From Chlamydomonas sphaeroides (lineage: Eukaryota; Chlorophyta; Chlorophyceae; Chlamydomonadales; Chlamydomonadaceae), in assembly GCA_001662425.1 (NCBI GenBank), contig BDDC01000005.1, forward strand, positions 11,762 to 75,761: a DNA stretch of 64,000 bases. Direction: 5' to 3'. Position 1 is the first letter of the stretch. The number at the start of each line of letters is the position of its first letter. Position numbers and translations under genes: made by a program. The notes below the pieces were generated by a model. That model saw only the letters and a list, made by a program, of their open reading frames with translations, did no database searches and was not told where the DNA came from. This document shows positions 11,390-23,300 of the stretch, piece by piece.

Positions 11390-14300
11390 ATGGTATTGGG
11401 CCTGCTGTTGGCAGCTACGGTGCTGGTCACCGGCATGCGGGTCGCAGCAGCCGCTGGCCTCACCGGTATGTAGCCTGGCAGAGTCGTTGTCGGCTTCTTG
11501 CAATGGGTATCGTTAAGCGTTGTTTACCTTCCCCCACCCTGTAGGCCTCGCCCTTCCCCCACTGGACATCCCCGCCGCTCAGCACGGCGGTGCCTGGGCC
11601 AGCGCGAGCAGCGGCGTCTTTGTGGACTTGATGAAGGCGCGTCACTGCTGCATATGGGACTGGCTGTGTTGCTCCCTGCAAGGCCCCGTCAGACCGCGGG
11701 GTTGAGGGCCCCTTGCTGCCCCCTCACCGTTCCCCGCCGCGCCCGCAGCACTCGGCCGCGTTCACCGCAGAGACCCGCCGCGCCGGCACAAACGGCACCG
11801 GCGGCTGGGGCTGGCTCAACCCCTCAAACATAAGCTGGCGAGCAGACGGCTATCCCGCGGGTCCGTGGGACCTCACCGCGGGGGTGCAGGCGTGCGGGCA
11901 GCGAATGCACCGAGGCCGCAGCCAAAAGCGTGCGCAGCGGCGGGGTGCGCGCAACTGCCGTGCCGTACTTGGGCAGAGGCTTGGCGCGCTTACGGCACCC
12001 CGTCCCATGTTTCCCTGGCAGGCCTGGCCCCGCCCGCCGGCTCCGAGTGGTGCGCTGTGACCAGCGTGGGCAAGGGCGGCGCCTTCTACCCCGCAGGCAA
12101 GCAGCCCGCCACGCGCAGCCGGTGCCGCGAGTTCGCCCGGCCACGGTCCGCGGCGCAGCGCGCAGCCGCACCCACGCTGCGCCTAACGGCCGGCAGCGGG
12201 CACCTAGTGGCCCCACCGCACCAGCACACGCCGCTGCGGCACGTCGGCACGTCCCTGCGCTGCCCCGCCATGCTCCCTCCCTGGGCCCCCGCCCACCGCC
12301 CACCGCCCGCCACGCCACGCCCCCTCCCACCCTTCCCTGCCGCGCAGGCCGCTACGTGGTCCTGTACGAGGGCGAGGGCCAGCTGCTGCTGGACGGCGAC
12401 GCCGCCTGGCCGCCGCTGTCGTCCTCGCCGGGGCGCCTGCTGGTCGACCTCAGCCCCAGCCCGCTGGGCGCCGCCAGCCCGGGGCTGCGCCTGCGCATCG
12501 TGGCCTCCTCGCCCGCCAGCCCGCTGGCCTACATCCGCATCGTGCCGCTGGCGGCCGAGGCGGACCACGAGGCGCAGCCCTTCCAGGCCGCGCTCCTGGA
12601 GGCGGTCCGGGTGAGGGCGCGGGGTGACGTTCTGGCATGCCCGTGTATATATATAATACATATATATAATACAAACATATATATAATACATATATAATAC
12701 ATATATATTATATATGTATATAATACATATATAGATGGCTGGCGCCGTTGTCATGTAATATGTATATATATGGCTGGCTCCGTTGCTGCGTTACGAGTCT
12801 CTTGGCCGGACCCTTGCTAGCCGAGGGAAGGCGGCGATGCGCGGGCGCGATCCACGCGAAGCCAGCGGCTGCACGAGCGGCGACCGCGTGGCGCCTGCCC
12901 CTTGCTCCCCTCCGCCTGGCTGCAGGGCGTGCCGCTGCTCCGCTTCGCGGCCTGGATGCGCGTCTCGGGGGACGCCAACAACGAGCGCACCGCGCCGAGG
13001 AGCTGGGCCGCCCGCACCACGCTGCGCCACAGCAGCCAGGCGAGGCCAGCTAGGCCACGCACTGGCTCGCGCTGAGCCCGCAAGGCCGGGGAGCCGGGCA
13101 GGGGAAGCACGCCGTGTTGCGTGCCACGCGGTTGCTGGCATGCTCGCGGCGCTCCAGCGCTGCTGCTCGAGGCCGCACGGCGCCTTACCGTCCCGTATGC
13201 TGCCGTGCATCGCGCTCCGCCGTCGCCGTGCAGGTCCGCTCCGCCGACGGCGTGGCGGTGGAGCTGCTGGTGGCTCTGGCCAACGCAGTCAACGCCAGCA
13301 TGTGGGTCAGCCTGCCCCGCGCCGCCAACACCTCGGACCCGTACGCCGCCGGCATGGTGTCGTACATCGCTGCCGGCCTGGCGGCGAACCGCTCGCTGAC
13401 GGTCGAGTACGGCACGGACGGCCCCGGCTGGCTCAGCGCGCACGCGCCCGAGCAGACGCGGCTGCTGAGCGCCGCGGTGCGGGCGGCCTGGGCGGCGGCG
13501 GGCCGGCCGGCGCAGCAGCTGCGGGTCATCCAGGCGGCGCCCAGCGCGCAGTGAGTGCCGTTGGGCGAGGGCCTGGATCGCACGAGGGGCGGGCATGCGT
13601 CAAGAGCTGGAGAAGCGCGTGCAACTGCTGGGATCGGGCAGGCTAGCAGCGGAGGCTGTCGTCGACGCGCCGCTGCCGTCCGTGCTCGCTCGGCTGCCGC
13701 AGGGCAGTGGCAAACCTAATGGCGTCGCTGTCGGCGACCGGCTCCTTCGACGCCTCCCACATCGACGCCATCGCGGTGCCTGCCTCGTTCGGCGGCTCCG
13801 CGCACTGGACGCTGACGGGGGCGAACCCCACGGACTGGGTGAGGGACCGGGCAGGGGGTCGGCCGGCGGCGCGCCCGCACGAGGCGGAAGGGGCAGCGAG
13901 ACTCGGAGGGCTTGGAGGCACGGCGGGGGCTGCCTTGCACGGCACTCGGCTGCGTCCGCGTCCCCTGTGGCCAGCCGGCCACCGCAACCCATCCCAGGAC
14001 AGCACCCTGCCCCCGGGCCGTGTACGTGGCCGTGCTCTGCGCTGACAGTGGACGGCCCTGTCAGCTGGGTTCCCCTGCGGGGAAACGCGACGGCTGGCGG
14101 AGCTGGCCGCCGGTACAGGAGGCCCGCAGGCGCAGTAGAAGCAGCAGCGTGTCGTGTCGTGTCGTGCTCGCGGCCGCAGGCCCGGGCGCCCGGGAGGTAG
14201 CGAGCAAGTGAGGTGCCTGAGCGCTGCGCGGCTGGCGCCCGGCCCTGCAGGCGGATCCAAGCTTCACGGGGCGACCCGGCTTCAACATGACTCTGGACCG

Positions 14301-17300
14301 GGCGCTGCAGCTCGTTCGGTGCGCTGACGCGGGAAAGAGGAAATGCGGATCTGCGCGCCATTGGCCGGCTTTGGATGACCCTCCGACTGCAGGCCTGTCC
14401 ATGCCAGCGCGACTGAGCGCCCTTGGCACAGCAACATGCCTCGACACCGACCCCCCGGCGTGGCCTGCAGTGGCGCCGCGACTCAATGTTACCCCTTGAC
14501 CCTTGTCGCCCAGGGACTCGCGCATCCCCGCCGACATGGGCTACCACCGCCAGCTGCAGGTGGGCCTCTACCGGGGCACGACCGGGCTGGCCTGCGCCAC
14601 GCCTTGGCGCATCGCCCGCACCCTAGCACCCTGCCTGCTCCGTGGCTCGCTAAACGCAACGTAGCACACTCACCTGCCACCACTTCCCATTCCCCATCCC
14701 TCCCCCCGCCCGCCACGCACGGCAGGTGCTCAAGGCGCGCGGCCTGGCGCTGCTGGGCTACGCCGGCGGCCCGGACCTCATGGCCGCCTCCTACGGGGCG
14801 CGCGGCAATGTGGACTGGGCGCTGCGCTTCTGCGGCCGCCCCGACACCGCCTGGCCCTGCACCCAAGCCGTCATCTACCCGCCCTGGGCGGGACCAGGTG
14901 CGAAGCCGGCCCCTGCCGGCAGCCCGCTCCGCCCCGCGCAGCCGCCCCGCGGCGCCCCCATGCCTGCGCCCAGCTGTCGCCCCCAGCTCCCGGCGCTGAG
15001 TGCGCCTGGCACGAGCCGGCACCCCTGCCTCGCCGCGGCCGGGCCCGCCGCCGCGCGTCCAGAGCGCCTGGCCTCCGGCACCGACCGACGAGCTCCGGCC
15101 CTGGCCCGCGCCCCTGCCTCACCGCCGCCGCTTGCTCCGCCCCCAGACGGCCCCGGCTCGTACACGTACGCCTCCGCCGCCGACCTGGCCGCCATGCTGG
15201 CGCCGGGCAGCGGGCAGCTGGCGGTCAACGCATCCCGCGAGGCGGCGCTGGAGGCCGTGCTGCGGGAGGCCCGGCAGCACAGCAACCTGTGAGCCTGGGG
15301 GGGGGGGGGCGGGCNNNNNNNNNNNNNNNNNNNNNNNNNNNNNNNNNNNNNNNNNNNNNNNNNNNNNNNNNNNNNNNNNNNNNNNNNNNNNNNNNNNNNN
15401 NNNNNNNNNNNNNNNNNNNNNNNNNNNNNNNNNNNNNNNNNNNNNNNNNNNNNNNNNNNNNNNNNNNNNNNNNNNNNNNNNNNNNNNNNNNNNNNNNNNN
15501 NNNNNNNNNNNNNNNNNNNNNNNNNNNNNNNNNNNNNNNNNNNNNNNNNNNNNNNNNNNNNNNNNNNNNNNNNNNNNNNNNNNNNNNNNNNNNNNNNNNN
15601 NNNNNNNNNNNNNNNNNNNNNNNNNNNNNNNNNNNNNNNNNNNNNNNNNNNNNNNNNNNNNNNNNNNNNNNNNNNNNNNNNNNNNNNNNNTGCACCCCCA
15701 CGCGGTGCTGACCTGATGTCTCGTGTTGCGGGAGCGCGGGGGTGGCGATAATTGCAGCGCAGTGGTCTGCAGTCGCCAGCAAAGGCCACGTCGTGAGCGG
15801 GACCTTGGGCGCCTAGCTGTGCTGACGCGCCCTGATCCCTGCTCCTTCCCAGGTACGACGACGTGCTAGACATGCTGTGGCGCTGGCACGTGCAGATGGG
15901 CGGCGGCGACCTGGTCCTGGACCCGGCCCGCCGCACTAGCAGCTGCGGCGGCTCGCCCGGCTCCTGGAGCGGAGTGCCACTCACCGCCAACACCTCCTGG
16001 GCGCCCGAGGAGTGCCGGCCCGGCGGCGCCGCCGCCGCAGTCGCGCGGCCCGACGGCACGCCGACGTACCGCGCGCTGCGCGCTTGGCTCAACGCGACGG
16101 CCGCGGCCGGCGGTGACGTCGCCGCCGCCGCCGCCAGCCTGGGCTCGCTGCCGCGCAGCGCCGCTGACCTGACGGCGCCGCGCGTGCCGCCGCCGGCGGC
16201 CTGCAGCCCGGCCTGTGTGTACGGCACGTGCGCCAACGGCACCTGCGCCTGCTGGGCTGGAGCCAGCGGCGCGGCGTGTGGCACGCTGGCGTCGACATCA
16301 CCGCCGCCGCTCAACGGGAGCAGCGGCGGCGGCGGCACGCCGTCGGCTTGCGCCCCCCGGCTTGGCATCAACCTGGAGGGCATCGCGGACTGGTCGCGCA
16401 GCTGGACGTTTGTGGACGTGTTCAAAGCCAGCAGGGAGTGGATCCCGCAGACCTTCACGGGTGGGTCCATCCGCTGGAGCAGGGGCGCAAGGGAGGGCCC
16501 AAAGACCACATTCCGCCCCCAATGGCACCAACCGCGGGGACCCGTTCACCCCCCTCCCCTTCCCGCGAGTGCGCAGCGACGTAGGGGGCTTGCGGTCTTG
16601 ATGGGGTCGGTCAGGGTGTTGAACTCGGTGTCGAACTCAACGCCTTGTGCGCCATTGACCCACATCGCACAGTGGGCCCATGGAGCAGCGGAGCCAACCT
16701 GACGCTCATCACTCCGGAGCAGGCGCAGGCCAAGGGCTGGGGCTGGTCGGCGGTTGGGTAGGTACCCGCGCGCCTCTGCAGGGACGCGCGGCGCGTACCA
16801 GCCCACATGGGGGCGCCTCCTCTGCGGCTCTGCGCGCGCCATGCTGTTGCTGCTTGCCACACATCCGGCCGGAGGGCACCTGATTCGTTGTGTGCAGCAT
16901 GCCTTGGCCGGAGCTCGGCTGTGGGGACATAGCGCCGAGGACGGGAGGGGCTGGCGCGAGGGTGTCGCGCGGGGCTTGCGGGCGGCAGCCGGCCGGTTCC
17001 TCAAGGGCGGCATGACACAGGCGCTTCCCTGCGCGGCCAAGGTCGCAGGGCCACCTGCAACAGTGCCAGCCGACTAGGCCCGCTATCCACATGGCTCACC
17101 GGGAAGGAAACTGGGGGCGCTTTCGTCGTCCGTCTATGCCAACCAGGGATTGTCCGCCCGCTCCTGGCTCCAATCCCCATCCCCTTGACAGCTCCCGCAA
17201 CACACACCGTCGTGCTTACGATATGTCACCTATTTCTAAACACATGTACGCCCGCTCTGTCCCCGCAGCTACCCGGCCAGCCTGGACACGGACCAGCTGG

Positions 17301-20300
17301 CCTCCACGTTGGTCATACGCGACCTCATGCAGCACATCCCCGCCGGTGAGGCGGAACCGCGGGTCGTGGCCGGCCCGGCCCGGCCCGGCACTGCGCCGCG
17401 CCTGCTGCCGGGAAGCAGCCTCGCTAGCCTGATGCGCCCAGTCCGCTGTGAGACACGGCCCGTACGGCGATGATGGAGTTGCCGTACATGCACGCGCCCG
17501 CGTGTGTGTGTGTGCACGTATGCGGCAGGCTGGTACACGGTGCTGTACGACGGCAAGGGCCTGGTGGGCTTCTCCATGTCGGACGTGAAGCAGGTCGAGT
17601 ACCCCGTCGCCGGCCTGGCGCGCGTGCGCTTCGAGCCATCCACCCAGATGAACAACGGTGGGTGGCTGCTGCAAGGACGCACCTGGCGCTGCCGGGTGCT
17701 GCCGGGTGCTGCGGGGCACTGCCGGGCGCTGCCGGGCGGCTTTGTGCCTGAGCACGACCCATTGTATGCAACCCTTAGCGACCGGCGGCAAGCTCATGCT
17801 GCCTCGCCCGGACGCCTCCGTCCCTGTTACTGGCCCGACCTCCTCGCCTGCTCCATGCTCTTGCCCTGACCCCTCCCCCGCCCCACCACCACGCCGCCGC
17901 CCCAACCCCCAACCCCGACCCCCCCGACCCCCCCGCCCCCAGGCATCCTGGTGTCCATCCTGCGCACCGACCCCGCCGACCCCATCCGCAACATCCGGGT
18001 GCTCATGCCAGGATACGAGGCGCAGGGCGCGCACGAGGCGTCCGCGGCCACGCCCGGGGCCCTCGGCTCGCCCTTCCACCCCGCGCTGCTGTCCTTCCTG
18101 CGGCCCTTCAGGTGCGGGCCCAACTCCATTCCCAGGGAGGGCCGGGCCGCAAGCACGGGCTCGTCTCCAGCCCCTGCCTCAGCTCTTCGGTGCTACGCGT
18201 TCTGCTCAGCTGCCCCGTACCGTACCGTACCATTCTGCTGCCTGCAGCTGCGCGCGCTTGCAGATTCACCCTACGCTCCTGGATTCCTGACATATCAGCC
18301 AAACACCGCGCCCCTGTCCCTCCACCTACCCCTGCCCCGCCTCCGACCCCTGTCCCCCCCGCCAGCCTCATCCGCTTCATGGACTGGATGCACACCAACC
18401 AGGAGGACCTGCCCGTGGAGTGGGACCAGCGGCCCCGCGTGGAGGACAGGTGCGCGCGCAGCGAGGGCGTGGGGCCGGGCCGGGCAAGGCGGTCCCCTGC
18501 CCTGCGCTTCGTGAGCCATGCGTCGTGGCGTGGGTTGGGTATCGTTGCGTGTTCCACCTCAGCCCAATGTCCACACGCCCCGACCACGGATCTGGTGTGC
18601 TGCTCCTGTGTCAATGGCGAGCGGCCCCCAGGTCCTACGCCACCAGCAGAGGCGGCGTTCCCCTGGAGCGCATGCTGCTGCTGTCGAACACGCTGGGGGT
18701 GAGCGACGCCGCAAGCGCAAGCCCGAAATGCGTTGGGGGCCGCATTGGCCCGGGGCTGACGGGGCACGCGCCATTGAAAAGTAATAAATCAGAGCCTACC
18801 TTTCCTGGCCCCCGCTGCAACCTTGCCCGACCAGGCGGACGCCTGGTTCACCCTGCCGTACGCGGCCACGGACGACTACGTGACCCAGTTTGCGACCGCC
18901 GTGAGGGACGGGCTGCGGCCCGATCTGCGCGTGGTAAGGAGGGCGGCAGCTTGCTACAGTAGGGGGAACACGGAAGAGGCGTAGCTGAGAAGCTGGGGAG
19001 CCGGGAAGCTGGAGCCCTGTGGCGCCAGGGCGAGCCCTCTGCCGTTCCGCATCTGTACGACTTGTCCGTGTGCAGTACGTCGAGTACGGCAACGAGCTGT
19101 GGCACACGGGCTTCCCGGGCGGCCGCTACGCGCAGCAGATGGGGCTGCAGCTCAACGTGACAGAGGAGGGCGCCAAGTGGTACGGTGAGTCAGCGCCGAC
19201 GGGCCCAATTGGAGGCGTGGCGTCGCATGGAGACAGGGCCCGGGCAGCGCCCAGCGGCTGTAGCGCGAGGCGAGCGAGCACCGGCATTGCGCAGCGCTGT
19301 CGACGGCCCAGCGAGCCCTGCCCGTGCGTGTTGCCGGCGCGTTGAAATGTGTCGGCCCGCAGGCGGCGCCACCAACGAGGCGAGGCTGTGCTTCACGGCC
19401 GTGCGCACCGCCAACATATCGCGCATCTGGAAGGCCGTGTTCGGCGAGCGAGCGCCTGGCCGCGTGTTCGCCGTCGTGTCGGGGCAGCACGTGTGGCCGC
19501 TCACCTCGTCCAAGCTGCTGTCGTGCCGCAACGCCGGCGCCCACATCGACGTGCTGGCCATTGCGCCGTACTTTGGCGACTATGACAAGGCGCGCGACAC
19601 GGACCTCGACATCTTCGTCAACAAGACCATCGCAGGCCAGGTGGGGACGCTTTGCGCGGGCGCGGGCCGCACCGTAACCCAACGCAACGCAACAGGCCGG
19701 TTGGATGCAAAGCGGCCCAGCCGCAGCACAGCCTCGTGGCTCGTATATGGTGGTGTCCAGACTGCCGTGCACGGCCACCAGTGCGGTAGGCCAAGGGCCT
19801 CTGGCGCATGCGGTGAACCCCGCCTCGCATCGCCTCGCCTCGTGTGCCGGCGCAGATCGCCAACAGGACGCTGCCGCTGGTGGCGGAGCACGCGGCCATC
19901 GCGGCGAGCTTCGGCAAGCAGCTGCTCGCCTACGAGGCGGGGCAGGGCATGGCGGGCGACGGCACCTCGTCCGACCTGGCCATCGCGGTGCGTGGGCTGG
20001 GTGGCGGGCAGGTTTGCGGGCAGCAGAATCACACAAACACGCCCACCCAACCGCTAACCGCCAACCGCCAACTGCCGCACAGGCCAACCGCCACCCGGGC
20101 ATGACGCGCCTGTACCAGCTCTACCTGGACGGCCTGGCGGCGCGCAACGTGTCCCGCATCGTCCACTTCTCGTCCATCGGCGCCTTTAGCAAGTGCGTAG
20201 GCTTTGGTGCAGGGGTGTGTTGCCGCGAGCATGCGTTGCGGCTGTCGCCGCTTTGGGCCGATGCAGGCGGGCCCGACGCCGTGCCTGCTGCCAGCCCGCT

Positions 20301-23300
20301 AAATTCCAAGCGCCGCCGCCGTCCGCCATGCCGTACAGGTACGGTAGCTGGGGCATGGTGGAGTACCAGGACCAGGACTTGAGGCAGGCGCCCAAGTACC
20401 AGGTGCGTGTGTGGCCGGTGTGTATGGCAGCTTCCCAGCGGGGGGAGCCAGCGAAGGCCCGTGGGCCGCCCCGCGCACTGGAACCGGTGTATGCTTGCGC
20501 CGGTGTGCCCGGCAGGGGGCACGGGGAGCCAGCCGGGGGCACATGGGGGCGCCCCATGCGCCCAACGAAGCTGCGCCAAGTCACCGCAAGCGCGCGTTAT
20601 GGGGGTGACGCCGCCCGCACCCCATGGGCCCTGCCTCCGCCTCCCACGCTCCATTCCGGGCTGCAGCCGGGCCCCAGCCTCCTCCCCGGCCCCACCTGCC
20701 GCCCACCCACCCCATCCCAGGGCGTCATGGCGCACCTCAACGCCAGCCTGCAGTGCCCGCTGCCGCCGCCGCCCGACCCCGCCACCTGCCCCGGCGGCTG
20801 CAGCGGCCGCGGCACCTGCCTGGCCGACCGCAGCTGCCTGTGCCACACCGGCAGCAGCGGCGCCGACTGCGGCACCGTGGTGTACACCGAGATCTACAAC
20901 TGCGGCTACAGGCGAGCGCGCGCGGGGTCTTGCTGCGCCTGGCGGGCTGCGGGCGTGCCAGCGCTGTGCGGGTTTTGAGAGGGTGGGCTTTTGAGAGGGT
21001 GGGCTTTCGAGGCACATGGCGCGCATCGGTACCGGAGTCCCGTGACCCCATGAGGTCGTGCCGTGCGAGCAGCAAGGGGTGGGCGCAGGAGGGGCGAGGC
21101 TGCAACGCCCGGCCGACGGCGAGGTCTTGGGAAGCCGTGGATGGCTCGTCGTCATGTCCCGTCAGGCTACCGCCCGCTCCGGAAGTAACTCCGGGATAGT
21201 CCCTGCCCGCCCTGGCATGGCTCCGTCCATGGCTCCCTCCGCACCGCACACCCCTCCCCCACTCGCCCTGGCAGGTGCACCTTCGACCAAGGCGTGTGCA
21301 ACGTGTCCACCATAGCCGGCTCCACCCGCACCTGGGGTTGCACCTGCAAGCCCGGCATCACCGGCCTCACCTGCAGCGTCAACGCATGCCCCAACGACTG
21401 CAGCTGGAACGGTGCGGCCGCCGCCCGATGCCAGCTCGCCCGCCACTGCCAGCGGCACAGCCGCGGCGGTTCACAGCGGCGGCCGTGCCTGCCCGGAAGG
21501 GTCGCTCGAGTGCCGGGCTGCACTCCCCTTTCCCGCCGTCCCCAACCCACACACCCCGCCCACACACGCGCCGTGGGGCGCGCTGTGCCACGTGTGGGGT
21601 TCTGTTCTACCTAACACTGGAACACACACACCACCACACACACCGTGGGGCGTGTTACTTTTGAGTGAACACACGGTGTCGTCACGGTGGCCGCAGGCGA
21701 GTGCCTGGACCAGGGCATCTGCGCCTGCTACCCGGGCTTCTCAGGGCCCGACTGCAGCGCCGACTGCGGCTGCAGCGGCCACGGCTCCTGCGGCCCCGAT
21801 GGCGGCTGCGTGTGCGACGTGGGCTGGCGGCGCCGCCGCGACGGCGGCCGCGGCTGTGAGCCGGACTGCGGGTGAGTGCGACTGGCCTGGCCGCTGCTGC
21901 CCGCTGCTTGGCAGGGTCGTTGGCAGCGGGCGGAAGGGGTGTGCGGTGTTGGGATGGTGAGTGGCAGCAGAGCCGTTGTAGCCCCCAGCCATGTGGGTCC
22001 CGTGCGTCGCCTGCCCTCCCAGCGTCGAGCGGGTGTGCCTGGCCTGGTCCAGGGGGCGCTGCGCCACCTCGCTGCCGAAGCCTCCAAGCTTGGAGCGACA
22101 ATAACGCTTCGTGCGCATGCGCGTGTGTGTGTGGGTCCGCTGCGGTACCCGGCCTCCCGCCAGGCCCTGCGGCAACACCGCGCCCTGCCTGGGCCCCGGC
22201 GAGTGCGGCTGCGAGCAGCCTTGCGCCTACGGCACCTGCGTGCACGGCGCCTGCCGCTGCTGGGCCGGCTACGGCGGGCGGGCCTGCAACATCAGCGAGG
22301 CCGCCGCCGCCGCCATCGTCGCGGCGGGCGGCGCGCGCGTGGATGTGGTGCCGCGCCCGAACCGCGGGTCGCTGGCGGGCGTCAACGTGGTGCGTGGGAG
22401 GGACAGCAGTGTGGGGCGCATGTTGGGGGACCTTTGTTGGTTTGCTTGGCCTTTGTTGGTTTGCTTGGCCTTTTTCTGTGCCGCGCTTCCTCTCATGTAC
22501 CGAGCCCCCCAGCTTCTTGGACGCAGCTGTCATGTGCCCCCTGGTCTGGCGCCGCTCGTTGCCGCAGGCTGGCCTGGCGTATTGGGGCTCCGAGTGGGTG
22601 TTTGTGGACGTCATGAAGCACAGCAGCGAGTGGATGACCACCAAGGCAGCAGACACGTGAGTCCAGCCCGCGCGCTGCGTTGCGGCGGGGTAGCGCCGGT
22701 GGGCTAGTGGCTGGCGGGCCCGCCGCCCACCCAGCCACATCCGCCGTGCAACCACCGCACCCGGTGCTGGGAGTTTGCTGCATTGGCTCGCGACCGTAGG
22801 CATGCAGGTTCCCGCCACCCTGGCACCGGCCCCCCTGACGGCATATCTGAACCGCCTGACCGCCGCCCCTGTCGCCACAGGGTGCACTGCGTACCGGGTC
22901 ATTCCATCGCCCACCATTCATCCCGCACCCTCAACTCTCAGCTCCCACCCGCCGCACGCGTGCGATGAAACCCTTCCACTGCCACGCCCACTCCCCACTC
23001 CCGCCCCGCAGCGTCGTGGAGAACGCCTTCGCCACCAACGACCCCCTGGAGCTGCGGCCCGAGGACGGCTACCCCGCACGCCTGCCGCCGGGCGTGGTGG
23101 CGCACAAGCTGATGCTGCGCAACCTGCGCCTGCACGCCTGGCCCGGCCGCTACGTGGCGCTACACGAGGGCGAGGGGCTGCTGGACTTTGGCTTCGACGC
23201 GCACGTCGTGAGCAGGTGCGGCCGGCCGCAGGCCTCGTAATGCTTCGCTGGATCTATCGATACATCGACGATTCCACTCGATAGGCTCTAGTGACTCTTT

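Larger units (their letters stand above)
11545..16190 (+). other. Module A: glycoside-hydrolase-like, catalytic residues lost
   Basis: Exons: 11545-11636, 11749-11860, 12022-12096, 12348-12610, 12926-13039, 13234-13550, 13703-13838, 14251-14318, 14514-14559, 14726-14897, 15147-15288 and the first half of 15853-16460. Shared landmarks with modules B and C, in order: FVDLMKHSA, DGYPAG, GRYVVLYEGEG, LRLRIVASSPASPLAYIRIV, LLRFAAWMRVSGD, then LTVEYGTDGPGW where the others have VEYGNELW or VEHSNEVWN, ASHIDAIAVPASFG, and LALLGYAGGPDLM where the others have YEAG. The pattern follows a secreted bacterial family I know as starting with FVD-K-SR-W and having a YEG/YEAG strand. Two expected glutamates read Asp (13417-13419) and Ala (14762-14764), so A is probably a non-catalytic binding module. 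Confidence 0.75.

Noticed and set aside
22790..22990. Possible extra exon between 22656 and 23012 of the giant gene.
   Set aside because: The flanking exons already join in phase (Thr split AC/C) and the intervening frames carry stops or poor codons.
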